A DNA stretch of 64,000 nucleotides from Streptomyces sp. SID13031 (GTDB lineage Bacteria; Actinomycetota; Actinomycetes; Propionibacteriales; Kribbellaceae): contig NZ_JAAGLV010000002.1 in NCBI RefSeq assembly GCF_010548305.1, forward strand, positions 616,662 through 680,661. Reading direction: 5' to 3'. Below, piece after piece: positions 7,522-16,556 of this stretch (position 1 is its first letter; the number at the start of each line of letters is the position of its first letter). The translations under genes and the position numbers were made by a program. The notes under the pieces are model-generated. The model ran no database searches, had not been told where the DNA came from, and was given only the letters and a program-made list of their open reading frames with translations.

Positions 7522-8277
7522 ATGCAGTACACGCAACTCGGCGCCACGGGGATCTTCGTCTCGCGGATCGCCCTGGGGACTATGACCTTCGGTGGCGGGA
7601 CCACGCCCCCTGGTCGATCCTGGGCGCGCTGGACGGCAAGGCGGCCGACGAGCTCGTCGGTCTGGCGCTCGACAGCGGCGTCAACCCTCATCGACACCGC
7701 GGACTTCTACGCGAACGGCGAGTCCGAGGAGATCCTCGGCCGCGCGCTGGGCTCCCGCCGCCGCGACGGCGTACTGGCGACGAAGCTGTTCGCCCGGATG
7801 GGCCCTGGCCCCAACCAGACGGGCCTGTCGCGGTTGTGGGTGACGCAGGCGCTGGAGGACAGCCTTCGCAGGCTCGGCACCGACCATATCGACCTCTACC
7901 AGATCCACAGCTTCGACCCGCTCACCCCGGTCGAGGAAACCCTGGGTGCGCTGGACGACGCAGTACGGGCCGGGAAGATCCGGTACCTCGGCGCCTCGAA
8001 CCTGGCGGCGTGGCAGATGATGAAGTACCTGGGCGCCGCCGACCTCCGCGGCCTCAACCGGTTCGTCTCCCAGCAGGTGTACTACTCACTGGCCGGTCGC
8101 GACGTCGAGCGCGAGATCATGCCGATGGCCGTGGATCAGCGGCTCGGCACGCTGGTCTGGAGCCCGCTCGCCGGAGGATTCCTGTCCGGCAAGATCGGCC
8201 GGACCGGTACCACCGACGAGACCGCGCGGAGCACGCAGTTCAGCTACCCGCCCGTCAGGAACACCGGCTGCCCTTGA
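7522..8277 (+). pseudogene. Aldo/keto reductase remnant with frameshifts and truncation
   Basis: MQYTQLGATGIFVSRIALGT, then LIDTADFY, DHIDLYQIHSFDP and LVWSPLAGGFLSGK identify an NADPH-dependent aldo/keto reductase. Between about 7609 and 7686 the family sequence (WSILGALDGKAADELVGLAL) is in another frame, so a one-base loss is compensated by a one-base gain. The reading frame then stops about 95 residues short of the usual end, losing NADPH-binding parts. With the broken AraC gene directly upstream this looks like a decayed regulator-enzyme pair. The two small shifts could be sequencing errors; the 3' loss is harder to explain that way. Confidence 0.75.
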
Positions 8278-8384
8278 AGGTGTGATCGGACGCGTGCCGA
8301 TTGTGACTCAACGCATCGGGTACCGGCACAATGAGGAGTTGATAGTGCCTCTAGCAACGGAGTACTGACGTTTCTGCGTTCCGG

Positions 8385-9215
8385 ATGATCAGGACGGTGC
8401 CCGCCGACGCGGTGGCCATCGTGCGGTTCTACCCGCCGATGGTGATCTGCTTCGCGGCCGCACTGGCCGGCACCGCGCTCGTCTTCGACGTCTTCTACCT
8501 CCTCGCCAACCCCGGCCTGACGCTGGCGATGGTCTACACCGTGCCGGTGCTGGCCGGGCTGATCGCCGGCCTGGTCGCGGCGGCCGACGACGTCGAGCTG
8601 GAACGGCGGGTCCTGGTCTGGACGATCCTGGCGACCGTCGCCGTCGGCATCACCAACGTCCTCGTGGTCGCGATGGTCGCCGCGATGCGCCGGACCGGGA
8701 CGTCGAACTGGAAAGCAGGCGGCCAGTCGATCCTGTTCGCCGCCTGCACGGTGCTAGCGGTGGCGATCATGGTCGTGGTGATCAGCAGCCTGATCACCAC
8801 TCTCGGGATCGACATCAAGACAAAACTCCCGCAGAAGAAGGCCTATGTACCACCGCCCGTCCTGGCCAGGCCGAAACCTCAGGTGAGCAAGGAGGCCGCT
8901 GCCCGGGCGAAGCCGGCCCGCTCCGACTCCTTCGCCGACGACCCGGACGACCTTGGCGACGCGCTGGCGAACGCCTCGGGTGACTACTCACTCGAAGAAC
9001 CGGCCGGCGAATCCGGACGCCGACCAGAGCCGGTCCCAGCCCTCACCCCACCTTCCTTCCTCCCGCCCCTCCCGAAGGTCATCGACCTCGACGAGGCCCG
9101 CCCGGTAGCCCCTTCCTCCGAAGGCACCGGTCACGCCGACCGCCGCACCCCCCGCTCCCGCCGCATCCCGGCAGTTCCACCGTCTCGCCGCCCCGGTCGC
9201 CGAGGCGGTCGCTGA
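8385..9215 (+). CDS. Four-helix membrane protein with Pro-rich cytoplasmic tail
   Basis: A 276-residue protein with four predicted transmembrane helices (about residues 15-38, 46-68, 78-103 and 117-143), then a 130-residue Pro/Arg/Asp-rich, probably disordered tail. Examples are VPPPVLARPKPQV near 157 and repeated basic RRPGRRGGR at the end. I recognise no family. The basic, proline-rich tail could bind protein or nucleic acid partners on the cytoplasmic face. It appears monocistronic. Confidence 0.7.
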   Translation: MIRTVPADAVAIVRFYPPMVICFAAALAGTALVFDVFYLLANPGLTLAMVYTVPVLAGLIAGLVAAADDVELERRVLVWTILATVAVGITNVLVVAMVAAMRRTGTSNWKAGGQSILFAACTVLAVAIMVVVISSLITTLGIDIKTKLPQKKAYVPPPVLARPKPQVSKEAAARAKPARSDSFADDPDDLGDALANASGDYSLEEPAGESGRRPEPVPALTPPSFLPPLPKVIDLDEARPVAPSSEGTGHADRRTPRSRRIPAVPPSRRPGRRGGR

Positions 9216-9260
9216 CCCGACCAGCGCATCGACACGGCAGAGTAGAAGTAGCCTGCCTGG

Positions 9261-10406
9261 GTGATCTGGGATTTGGTGGTGGTCGGTGCCGGTCCGGCCG
9301 GGGCAGCGACAGCGTTGGGAGCTCTGGCGGCTGAGCCGGGGTTGTCGGTGCTGTTGCTCGATCGGCACGACTTCCCCCGGGACAAGGCCTGCGGTGACGG
9401 GATCGCGCCGCAAGTCTTCGATCTGCTGGCCTCGGTCGGGGTCACTGGGCTGGTTGACGACCGTACGCCGGTCCGCCGGCTGTCGTTGCGGCGTGGATCG
9501 CTCGGCGTCGACCGGTTGATGGCGCGGCCGGCCTACGTGGTGCCGCGGACCGTGTTCGACGAGCGGCTGGTCGAGGCTGCTCAGGCCGCGGGCGCGGTAC
9601 TGCTCAAGCAGCGTGTGGGGCGGGTCGAAGTGCAGCCGGCGTCGGTGCTCGTCGATGAGCTTGAAGCGCGGATGGTGGTTGGTGCGGACGGGGCGTACTC
9701 GCTGGTCCGTGGGGCGCTGGGGGTTGAGGCCGGCCCCGTGGCGCTGGCGTTGCGAGGGTATGCGCCGACGCCGGTGGATCGGGCCGGGCAGCAGGTGATC
9801 GTGTTCGGGACGGCACGGCAACCGTCGTACGCGTGGTCGTTCGATCGGGGTGATGGCTGGTCGAACGTCGGGTACGGCGAGCAGCTACGGGTGGGGCAGG
9901 AGCGGCCGACCCGAGCCGGGCTGTTACGCGAGCTCGACGAGTTATTGCCGCAGGCAAGTGTTGGCGGGACTGATTGGCGTGGGCATCACTTGCCGTTGGC
10001 AACGTGGTCTTGGCGACCCGGGCCTGGTCGGGTGATGCTCGTCGGGGATGCCGCCGGGTTGATCAACCCGATGACGGGTGAGGGGATCTACTACGCGATC
10101 GCGACCGGGATGCTCGCCGGCAAGGCGGCGGCTGAGGCCGTTCGGCGGGGCTCGGGCGATGCAGGCACGGAGTACCGGCGGGCTGTGGGGGCGATGTTGG
10201 GCCGTCACCTTCGGGATACCGCGTTCGCCGCTCGACTGACGCGGTCTGGGACGGTACTGGATGCGGGGATCAGGGCATCGGCGGCTGATCAGGGAGTGTT
10301 CGACAACCTCGTCGAGATCGGGTTGGCGGAAGGGGTGTTGCGGGCCGGTTCGCTCCGGCGGATCGCTCGGCAGTTGCTGGGGGCAAGCCGTTCGCGCGGT
10401 AGCTGA
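9261..10406 (+). CDS. FAD-dependent geranylgeranyl reductase-family oxidoreductase
   Basis: A 381-residue flavoprotein. VVVGAGPAGAATALGALA at residues 6-23 is the FAD dinucleotide-binding motif, DKACGDGIAPQVF near 40 is typical of geranylgeranyl reductase-like proteins (TIGR02032), and MLVGDAAGLINPMTGEGIYY near 258 is the second FAD motif. The family reduces isoprenoid double bonds (menaquinone side chain, lipids) or oxidises aromatic products. The start is GTG at 9261. The substrate cannot be told; menaquinone or lipid modification is a guess from the family. Confidence 0.87.
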   Translation: MIWDLVVVGAGPAGAATALGALAAEPGLSVLLLDRHDFPRDKACGDGIAPQVFDLLASVGVTGLVDDRTPVRRLSLRRGSLGVDRLMARPAYVVPRTVFDERLVEAAQAAGAVLLKQRVGRVEVQPASVLVDELEARMVVGADGAYSLVRGALGVEAGPVALALRGYAPTPVDRAGQQVIVFGTARQPSYAWSFDRGDGWSNVGYGEQLRVGQERPTRAGLLRELDELLPQASVGGTDWRGHHLPLATWSWRPGPGRVMLVGDAAGLINPMTGEGIYYAIATGMLAGKAAAEAVRRGSGDAGTEYRRAVGAMLGRHLRDTAFAARLTRSGTVLDAGIRASAADQGVFDNLVEIGLAEGVLRAGSLRRIARQLLGASRSRGS

Positions 10407-10411
10407 GGGAG

Positions 10412-11362
10412 TCAGGTCGTCTTTCTCAGTGCGCGGCGCTGAGCGTCCGTGAGGCGGGTGACGGTCACGGTGTAGGTGCGGGGGGCAACTTGCTCCACGG
10501 CCAGTGGGTCGGTGAAGGGCTTGTAAGCCTCGGCGGTGGTCAGGGCGATGGTGACTCGATCGACCGGCCAGCCGAGGGCTTTGGCCAGTTGCTCGGCGGT
10601 GAGCGGCCGGGCGGCGTGGATCAGGGCGGCCAGGAGGGTCGCGGTGTCCTCGGCGACGTCCGGATCGGGGCCGAGGCCGGACATGTCGTCGCTGAGTTGC
10701 TGGAAGAACTGGCTCATCCGGGCTAGCCGCTCGCCGGCGGGAGTCGCCGGGTCGAAGAGGTCGGCGCCCTTGCCCGCGACGCCGGCCCAGTTCGCGTTGG
10801 CGCGCGCGCTTGTGCGCCAGGCCTGGATCCAGATGTCCTCGGCAATCAGGTAGTGCTCGTTCCGCTTGCCGCCACCTGGTACCGATGCTGCCGGCTGGCG
10901 GCGGACCAGCTCCAGGCCTTCCAGGTAGCTGATCGCCTTGGAGATCGACGCGGGACTCACCTGCAGTTCGCGGACGAGCTTGGCGGCGGTGAGGCTGGGG
11001 GAGTCCGCGGTGTAGAGGTAGGCGAGGACGCGTGACGCCATTCGGGGGAGACCGGTCTCGACCATCGTGTCGGCGAACAGTTCGGTGTACGCGCGGACTG
11101 TTACCCGGTCGCGACCGTAGGCGTCGGTCGTCGGTGTCGAGGCCGCAGGGGTCGAGGGTTTGCGGCGGCGGGCGCGGGAACCGGTGGCGAGCTGGGCGTG
11201 CTCGGCGCGGTAGCCGGCGCGGCCGCCGTTGCGGGTGACCTCCCGGCTGATCGTGGAGGTCGGGCGGGCGAGCTCGCGCGCGATCTCGGCGTACCCGTGC
11301 CCTTCTTCCAGTCGGGTGGCGATCAGCCGGCGGTCCTGCTGGGTCAGCCTGCCTCCCGGCAT
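10412..11362 (-). CDS. Transcriptional regulator: HTH_38 plus MarR/GbsR-type winged helix
   Basis: A 316-residue protein with two DNA-binding modules. Residues about 5-45 (LTQQDRRLIATRLEEGHGYA, then EIARELARPTSTISREV) form an IS30-type HTH_38. Residues about 105-190 (AAKLVRELQVSPASISKAIS, then YLEGLELVRR) form a MarR/GbsR winged helix. A further C-terminal part resembles a winged helix (ARPLTAEQLAKALGW). The gene is divergent from an ABC-2 exporter 128 bp away, its likely target. The first module could be mistaken for an IS30 transposase, but no DDE domain follows. Confidence 0.82.
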   Translation of the reverse strand: MPGGRLTQQDRRLIATRLEEGHGYAEIARELARPTSTISREVTRNGGRAGYRAEHAQLATGSRARRRKPSTPAASTPTTDAYGRDRVTVRAYTELFADTMVETGLPRMASRVLAYLYTADSPSLTAAKLVRELQVSPASISKAISYLEGLELVRRQPAASVPGGGKRNEHYLIAEDIWIQAWRTSARANANWAGVAGKGADLFDPATPAGERLARMSQFFQQLSDDMSGLGPDPDVAEDTATLLAALIHAARPLTAEQLAKALGWPVDRVTIALTTAEAYKPFTDPLAVEQVAPRTYTVTVTRLTDAQRRALRKTT

Positions 11363-11490
11363 CGACGCCTCCCTCGGTTTGCGTTCGCACTCAAAGTCAT
11401 TGCAACTCTAGCCCAGATTCCGCTGTTTTGTGGAGCTATGAGCACTTCCCAGTGTTGCCGACTCTGGAAACGCAACGTAGCTTCCGGAGC

Positions 11491-12372
11491 ATGACCACTG
11501 AAGTTGTTCTCGAGGTCGACGGGCTGCGGATGCGGTACGGCGCGCTCGACGTCCTGCACGACGTGACGCTGCGGGCGCACCGGGGCGAAGTACTGGCGCT
11601 GCTCGGTCCGAACGGCGCGGGCAAGACGACCACGATCGAGATCCTGGAAGGGTTCCGGTTGCGGTCGGCTGGGCGGGTCGAGGTGCTCGGCGTGGACCCG
11701 GCCGAGGGCGACGAGCGATGGCGCGCGCGGCTGGGCGTAGTACTGCAATCCTGGCGGGATCACGGCAAGTGGCGAGTGCGGGAGTTGCTGGCGCATCTCG
11801 GCGAGTACTACGCGCCGTACTCGACCGCCGAGCGACCCCGGCCGTGGGATGCCGATGAGCTGATCGCGGCCGTCGGGTTGACGGAGCATGCGGGTCAGAA
11901 GATCAAGACGTTGTCCGGTGGGCAGCGGAGACGGCTGGATGTCGCGCTCGGGATCGTCGGGCGGCCCGAACTGCTGTTCCTGGACGAGCCGACGGCCGGG
12001 TTCGATCCGGCGGCGCGGCACGAGTTTCACGAGCTGGTGCAGCGGCTCGCGGCCGAGGAGGGGACGACGGTGGTACTGACCACCCACGATCTCGACGAGG
12101 CGGGCAAGCTCGCCGATCGGATCCTGGTCCTGGCCGCGGGCCGGATCGTTGCCAGCGGCACCGAATCCCAGCTGACCCGGCAGATCGCCGGCCAGGACGA
12201 GGTCCGCTGGACGGTCGACGGCCGGCGCTTCACCGAGTCCACGACGGAGTCGACGGCCTTCGTCCGCGAACTCTTCAACCGGTACGGCGAAGCGGTGGCC
12301 GGTCTGGAAGTGCGCCGGGCCACCCTCGAGGACACCTACCTGACCCTGGTCCGGCAGAGCGAGGTGGCGTGA
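11491..12372 (+). CDS. ABC-2 type exporter, ATP-binding protein
   Basis: A 293-residue ATPase with Walker A GPNGAGKTTT near residue 39, signature LSGGQRRRLDVALG near 141, Walker B LLFLDEPTAGFD near 160, and the switch His in VVLTTHDLDEA. The layout matches DrrA/CcmA-like ATPases that pair with ABC-2 permeases for drug, lipid or antibiotic export. I use ATG 11491, where the family starts; the frame is open to 11428. It overlaps the permease start and is divergent from the dual-HTH regulator, which probably controls it. Confidence 0.93.
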   Translation: MTTEVVLEVDGLRMRYGALDVLHDVTLRAHRGEVLALLGPNGAGKTTTIEILEGFRLRSAGRVEVLGVDPAEGDERWRARLGVVLQSWRDHGKWRVRELLAHLGEYYAPYSTAERPRPWDADELIAAVGLTEHAGQKIKTLSGGQRRRLDVALGIVGRPELLFLDEPTAGFDPAARHEFHELVQRLAAEEGTTVVLTTHDLDEAGKLADRILVLAAGRIVASGTESQLTRQIAGQDEVRWTVDGRRFTESTTESTAFVRELFNRYGEAVAGLEVRRATLEDTYLTLVRQSEVA

Positions 12373-13220
12373 TGAGCCCGCGGATGATGGCGATCAAAAC
12401 CGGCTGGAAGCGCGGGCTGATCGAGTTGCGGCAGTCGTTCACGAACCCCGGCGAGCTGGTCAGTCACTTCCTCTGGCCGGTGCTGTTGCTGATCGCCCTG
12501 TACTTCCTGCGGAACCGGTCCTTCGGGTCGACCGGGTTCGGGCTGGGCGCGCTGGCGTTGCCGAGCATGCTCGGGATGAACGCGGCGATGGGCATGATCA
12601 GCATGAGCCAGCAGTTCACCGCCGATCGCGAGGACGGCACGCTGCTGCGCGCGAAGGCGACGCCGAACGGAATGGTCGGGTATCTGGTCAGCAAGGTCGT
12701 CTCGGTGGCCGGCGGATTGCTCGCGGACCTGGCGATCCTGCTGATCCCCGGCCTGCTGATCATCGGCGGTCTCTCGGTGGATCGCCCCGGGGCCTGGCTC
12801 ACGCTGCTGTGGGTGCTGGTGCTCGGGTTGCTGGCGACGCTGCCGATCGGCGCGGTCCTCGGGTCGGTGTTCACGAGCGCGCGGTCGCAGGGGTTGATCC
12901 AGTTGCCGGTGCTCGCGCTGATCGGGATCTCGGGCATCTTCTACCCGCTCACGGCGTTGCCCGGCTGGCTGTCGGCGGTGGCTCAGCTGACGCCGATCTA
13001 TTGGCTCGGGCTCGGGATGCGGTCCGCGCTCTTGCCGGGGGACGCGGTTGCCGTCGAGGTCGGTGAGTCCTGGCGACACCTGGAGACGATCGGGGCGCTC
13101 GGGGTCTGGGCGGTGCTCGGGTTGGCGATTGCGCCCGTAGTACTGCGAAGGATGGCGCGGCGCGAGTCGGGATCGAGTGTCGCCGGCCGGCGCGAAAAGG
13201 CGCTCCAGCGGATCGGGTGA
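12372..13220 (+). CDS. ABC-2 type exporter, permease
   Basis: A 282-residue integral membrane protein with six predicted helices and the ABC-2 membrane fold (ISGIFYPLTALPGWL in the fifth-helix region). Its ATG overlaps the TGA of the ATPase gene (TGATG), which indicates coupled translation. A GTG three bases earlier could also serve as start. With the ATPase it would form a homodimeric-permease exporter; the substrate is unknown. The basic tail RREKALQRIG is probably cytoplasmic. Confidence 0.9.
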   Translation: MSPRMMAIKTGWKRGLIELRQSFTNPGELVSHFLWPVLLLIALYFLRNRSFGSTGFGLGALALPSMLGMNAAMGMISMSQQFTADREDGTLLRAKATPNGMVGYLVSKVVSVAGGLLADLAILLIPGLLIIGGLSVDRPGAWLTLLWVLVLGLLATLPIGAVLGSVFTSARSQGLIQLPVLALIGISGIFYPLTALPGWLSAVAQLTPIYWLGLGMRSALLPGDAVAVEVGESWRHLETIGALGVWAVLGLAIAPVVLRRMARRESGSSVAGRREKALQRIG

Positions 13221-13256
13221 CGCTGGCTGCCTTTAGAGGCAAGAGGGTTGGGTGCG

Positions 13257-13712
13257 GTGGCGACGCCGATGCGGGCGAAGGACTTCGCCGGGGTGGTGCG
13301 CGACTTCACGCCGGACGAGATCATGACGCGGGACGTGAAGCTGAAGCTCGGGCCTCGGCTGCCTGGGGTCGGGTTGGCCCAATGGACCAGCAGCGCGCGC
13401 CGGGCCAACCTCTTCAAGCACGAGCACGAGTACGAGGGCCGGGAGCTCGGTACGGACGTGTTGTTCAGCGTGGATGCGCAGCTCGCCTACCTCGCCGTCG
13501 AGCTCCGGACCGGCTATCCCGGCGTGCACGCGGTCGTGTCGGCTCCCGGCGTGACGCTGGTGGACGCCAGCGACATCGTCTACCGGTTCGAGATCCCGGG
13601 CTCGATCCTGTCCGGGGGCAAGAAGCTGCCGCGCGACGATCCCAAGGTCCAGGCGGTCTTCAAGCAACGGCGGGTGCACGGGGTCAAGGCACTAGCGGAG
13701 TACCAGGGTTAG
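13257..13712 (+). CDS. Hypothetical soluble protein
   Basis: About 151 residues with no family I recognise and no signal peptide or membrane helix. It shows alternating hydrophobic strands, such as LAYLAVELRTGYPGVHAVVS, suggesting a beta-rich fold. The start is uncertain: GTG 13257 has AGAGGG at good spacing, TTG 13248 and ATG 13269 are alternatives. The 3' end overlaps the convergent sigma-factor gene by 4 bp. Confidence 0.6.
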   Translation: MATPMRAKDFAGVVRDFTPDEIMTRDVKLKLGPRLPGVGLAQWTSSARRANLFKHEHEYEGRELGTDVLFSVDAQLAYLAVELRTGYPGVHAVVSAPGVTLVDASDIVYRFEIPGSILSGGKKLPRDDPKVQAVFKQRRVHGVKALAEYQG

Positions 13713-14707
13713 TACGTGTTCGGGAGGCCCAGCAGCTCGAAGTGTTCGGGGCCGATGAACGAGGTCAGGCCGGCGATCTTGTCGCCGCGCAAGGTCAGCA
13801 CGGTGATCGACCAGGCCGTGTGCTCGCTGGCGGCGCTCAGGCCCAGATAGCAGGCGATCGCGGGCTGGCCGTTGGCCTCGGTCGCGAGGTTGCGCCAGCT
13901 CGGGCAGCGGGTCAGCGGGATCTCGGTGGCGAAGTCCATCACCGCGGTGATACCGCTGTACCAATGGCCGAGGGGCGGCATCGACCAGGTGACGTCCTCG
14001 GTGAGCAACGCGACGAGGGCGCCGGCGTCGCCTTGCTCGAGAGCGGTCGAGTAGCTCGCGACGAGCTCCTGGACGCGGCCGTTGCCGATCTCCCGGATCG
14101 TCTGTTGCTGGCTCGCGGCCGGGACCTTGTCGGCGACGATCCGGCGGGCGCGTTGGAGCGCGCTGTTCACCGAGGCGGTCGAGGTGTCCATCATGGTGGC
14201 GATCTCGGCTGCGCTGAAGCCGAGTACTTCGAACAGCACGAGTGCTGCGCGCTGGTTGCCGGGCAAGTGCTGGAGGGCGGCGACGAAGGCGAGCTCGACT
14301 GCCTCGCGTTGCTCGTACTGGGCGACTGGGCCGCTCGTGTACGGGCTCAGCCAGGCGATCTCGGTGAGTGGCGGATCTTCCAGTACTGCACGGTCGCTCG
14401 ACGGGCTGAGGTCCATCGGCAGGGCCCGTCGGCCCCGGCTCTCGACCAGGTCGAGGCAGGTGCGGGTGGCAACGGTGTAGAGCCAGGAGCGGACCGTACT
14501 GCGGCCCTCGAAGCGGGCGATCCCCTTCCAAGCGCGGAGTAGAGCGTCCTGCAGGGCGTCGTCGGCGTCGTGGGACGAACCGAGCATCCGGTAGCAGTGG
14601 GCGTGCAGCTCGCGGCGCAACGGCTCGACCAGGCGGGTGAAGGCAGCGTCGTCGCCCTGCTGCGCTCGGGCGACGTCCGCATCCGCCTCGAGGGAAATTT
14701 CGCTCAC
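13709..14707 (-). CDS. ECF sigma factor with SnoaL-like C-terminal domain (SigG/ECF56 type)
   Basis: A 332-residue protein: sigma-70 region 2 (about residues 22-90, with CYRMLGSSHDADDALQDALL), region 4 (about 135-190, with FSAAEIATMMDTSTASVNSA), then a SnoaL/NTF2-like domain (about 205-325). This matches the TIGR02960 / ECF56 class. In such factors the C-terminal domain replaces a separate anti-sigma factor and modulates activity, possibly through a ligand. The divergent maleylpyruvate isomerase-like gene 86 bp away is a candidate target. The start is GTG. Confidence 0.9.
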   Translation of the reverse strand: MSEISLEADADVARAQQGDDAAFTRLVEPLRRELHAHCYRMLGSSHDADDALQDALLRAWKGIARFEGRSTVRSWLYTVATRTCLDLVESRGRRALPMDLSPSSDRAVLEDPPLTEIAWLSPYTSGPVAQYEQREAVELAFVAALQHLPGNQRAALVLFEVLGFSAAEIATMMDTSTASVNSALQRARRIVADKVPAASQQQTIREIGNGRVQELVASYSTALEQGDAGALVALLTEDVTWSMPPLGHWYSGITAVMDFATEIPLTRCPSWRNLATEANGQPAIACYLGLSAASEHTAWSITVLTLRGDKIAGLTSFIGPEHFELLGLPNTY

Positions 14708-14793
14708 ACCGATGAGTCTGCCTCATCGGGGGAGTCCTACCTGCGTACGACCTACTACGACCGAGTCGAACTCAATGCCAAGGAGGCAACCCG

Positions 14794-15414
14794 ATGAACG
14801 ACGTACTGAGGTGGGTGGAGGCCGAGCGCTTGTCTTTCGCCGAGTTGCTGGAGGATTTGAGTGACGACGAGTGGGCGGCGGACTCGTTGTGCGCTGGGTG
14901 GACGGTGCTCGACGTGGCGGCGCATCTGACGCTGTCGACGCGGATGACCCGGGGGATGAGCGTGTGGGGCGCGATCAAGGCGCGGGGGAGCTTCGACCGG
15001 ATGGTCGCCGAGCTGGCGCGGCGGCGCGCTACGCAGTACAGCCGGAGTGAGTTGACCGGTCAGATCCGCGCCACGGCCGGATCGGATCGTCGCGCGCCCG
15101 GCGCTGGTCCGCTCGACCCGCTGCTCGACGTACTGGTCCACGGCCAGGACATCGCGCGGCCGCTCGGTCGTGCGCGGGCGATGCCGATGGAGCCGGCGAT
15201 CGCGGCGCTCGAGCACGTCCGTACGAGTGCCTTCTACGGCGCCCGCAAGCGCTTGCGTGGATTGAAACTGGTCGCGACCGACGCAGCCTGGTCCGGCGGC
15301 GACGGCACCGGCGAACTCCACGCCCCCTTATCCGACCTGATCCTCCTGGCCACCGGCCGCCCCGCCGCCCTCCCCAACGCCTCAGGCCCCGGAGCAGCCC
15401 GACTCCGCCTCTGA
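14794..15414 (+). CDS. Mycothiol-dependent maleylpyruvate isomerase-type (DinB-fold) protein
   Basis: A 206-residue protein of the TIGR03083 / MDMPI_N family. CAGWTVLDVAAHL near residue 35 and DVLVHGQDIARPLG near 112 carry the conserved metal-binding histidines of this four-helix DinB-like fold. Characterised relatives use mycothiol or divalent metal for isomerisation or thiol transfer; most are uncharacterised. AAGGAGG precedes the ATG. Its divergent partner is the ECF56-like sigma factor, suggesting induction by that factor. Confidence 0.85.
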   Translation: MNDVLRWVEAERLSFAELLEDLSDDEWAADSLCAGWTVLDVAAHLTLSTRMTRGMSVWGAIKARGSFDRMVAELARRRATQYSRSELTGQIRATAGSDRRAPGAGPLDPLLDVLVHGQDIARPLGRARAMPMEPAIAALEHVRTSAFYGARKRLRGLKLVATDAAWSGGDGTGELHAPLSDLILLATGRPAALPNASGPGAARLRL

Positions 15415-15545
15415 AACCGGCCGGCCGAGGTTGCGGGCGAGCGCGATGTCGGCGACTTTGTGCACGGCGTGAGTGTTTCTCGGGGCGGCTGGTGCTCAGG
15501 TGGTGCACAAGGTGCGCCGGCGGTCGGCTGTGGGCGCTGGGTGGG

Positions 15546-16556
15546 TTAGGACTTGAAGAGGGCTGAGTAGGCGTTCAGGGCTGGTTGGCCGCCTAGGTGG
15601 GCGTAGAGGACTGTGGAGGTGCGGGGGATTTCGGTGGTGCGGACCAGGTCGATCAGGGCGGCCATTGACTTGCCTTCGTAGACGGGGTCGAGGATCACGC
15701 CTTCCAGGGAGCCGGTCAGGCGGATCGCGTCCAGGGTGGATTGGACGGGGATGCCGTAGTAGTCGCCGGCCCAGCCTTCGAGGACGGTGATCTCGTCGTC
15801 GCGCAGCTCGCGGTCCAGGCCGATCAGGGCGGCGGTGTGGCGGGCGATCTTCTCGACCTGGGCGCGGGTTTCGCCGATCTTGGCGGAGGCGTCGACGCCG
15901 AGCACGCGGCGCGGGCGGTCCTGGCCGGCGAAGCCCGCGATCATGCCGGCGTGGGTCGAGCCGGTCACCGAGCAGACGACGATGGTGTCGAAGAAGACGC
16001 CCAGAGCTTCTTCCTGAGCCTGTACTTCGGCCGCCCAGTTCGCGAAGCCGAGACCGCCGAGCGGGTGATCCGAGGCGCCTGCGGGGATCGCGTACGGGAC
16101 GCCGCCCTCGGAGCGGATCTCTTCGAGCGCGTTCTCCCAGCTCTCCTTGAAACCGATGCCGAAGCCGGCCTCGACGAGTTCGAGCTGGGCGCCCATGACG
16201 CGGGAGAGCAGGATGTTGCCGACCCGGTCGTTGACCGCGTCGGGCCAGTCGACCCAGCTCTCCTGGATCAGGCGCGCCTTGAGACCGAGAGAGGCGGAGA
16301 CCGCCGCGACCTGGCGGGTGTGGTTGGACTGGATCCCGCCGATCGTGACGAGGTGGGTCGCGCCCTGGGCGAGGGCGTCGGGCACGAGGTACTCGAGTTT
16401 GCGCGTCTTGTTGCCGCCGAACGCGAGCCCGGAGTTGCAGTCCTCCCGCTTGGCCCAGATCGCCGCCCCACCCAGATGCTCCGACAACCGCTTGAGCGGG
16501 TGCACCGGGCTCGGCCCGAACGTGAGGGGATGACGGGGGAAGTCACTGAGGCTCAT
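15546..16556 (-). CDS. acdS: 1-aminocyclopropane-1-carboxylate deaminase
   Basis: A 336-residue PLP enzyme that opens ACC, the ethylene precursor of plants, to 2-oxobutyrate and ammonia. The PLP lysine lies in [13 protein letters not shown] at residue 50. The conserved serine lies in [15 protein letters not shown] near 77. [10 protein letters not shown] near 290 supplies the Tyr-Glu pair that distinguishes ACC deaminase from D-cysteine desulfhydrase. Length matches the family (about 338). It overlaps the end of the GntR regulator gene by 14 bp. Function in the cytoplasm would lower plant ethylene around roots and supply nitrogen. Confidence 0.93.
   Translation of the reverse strand: MSLSDFPRHPLTFGPSPVHPLKRLSEHLGGAAIWAKREDCNSGLAFGGNKTRKLEYLVPDALAQGATHLVTIGGIQSNHTRQVAAVSASLGLKARLIQESWVDWPDAVNDRVGNILLSRVMGAQLELVEAGFGIGFKESWENALEEIRSEGGVPYAIPAGASDHPLGGLGFANWAAEVQAQEEALGVFFDTIVVCSVTGSTHAGMIAGFAGQDRPRRVLGVDASAKIGETRAQVEKIARHTAALIGLDRELRDDEITVLEGWAGDYYGIPVQSTLDAIRLTGSLEGVILDPVYEGKSMAALIDLVRTTEIPRTSTVLYAHLGGQPALNAYSALFKS

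Noticed and set aside
10412..11362. IS30 transposase
   Set aside because: Only the HTH_38 module is present; no DDE catalytic domain or terminal inverted repeats were seen, and a MarR-type domain follows.
9942..11390. 482-residue minus-strand ORF rich in Arg/Pro
   Set aside because: It is antisense shadow coding over the end of the flavin reductase and the dual-HTH regulator, with composition expected of an off-frame in high-GC DNA.
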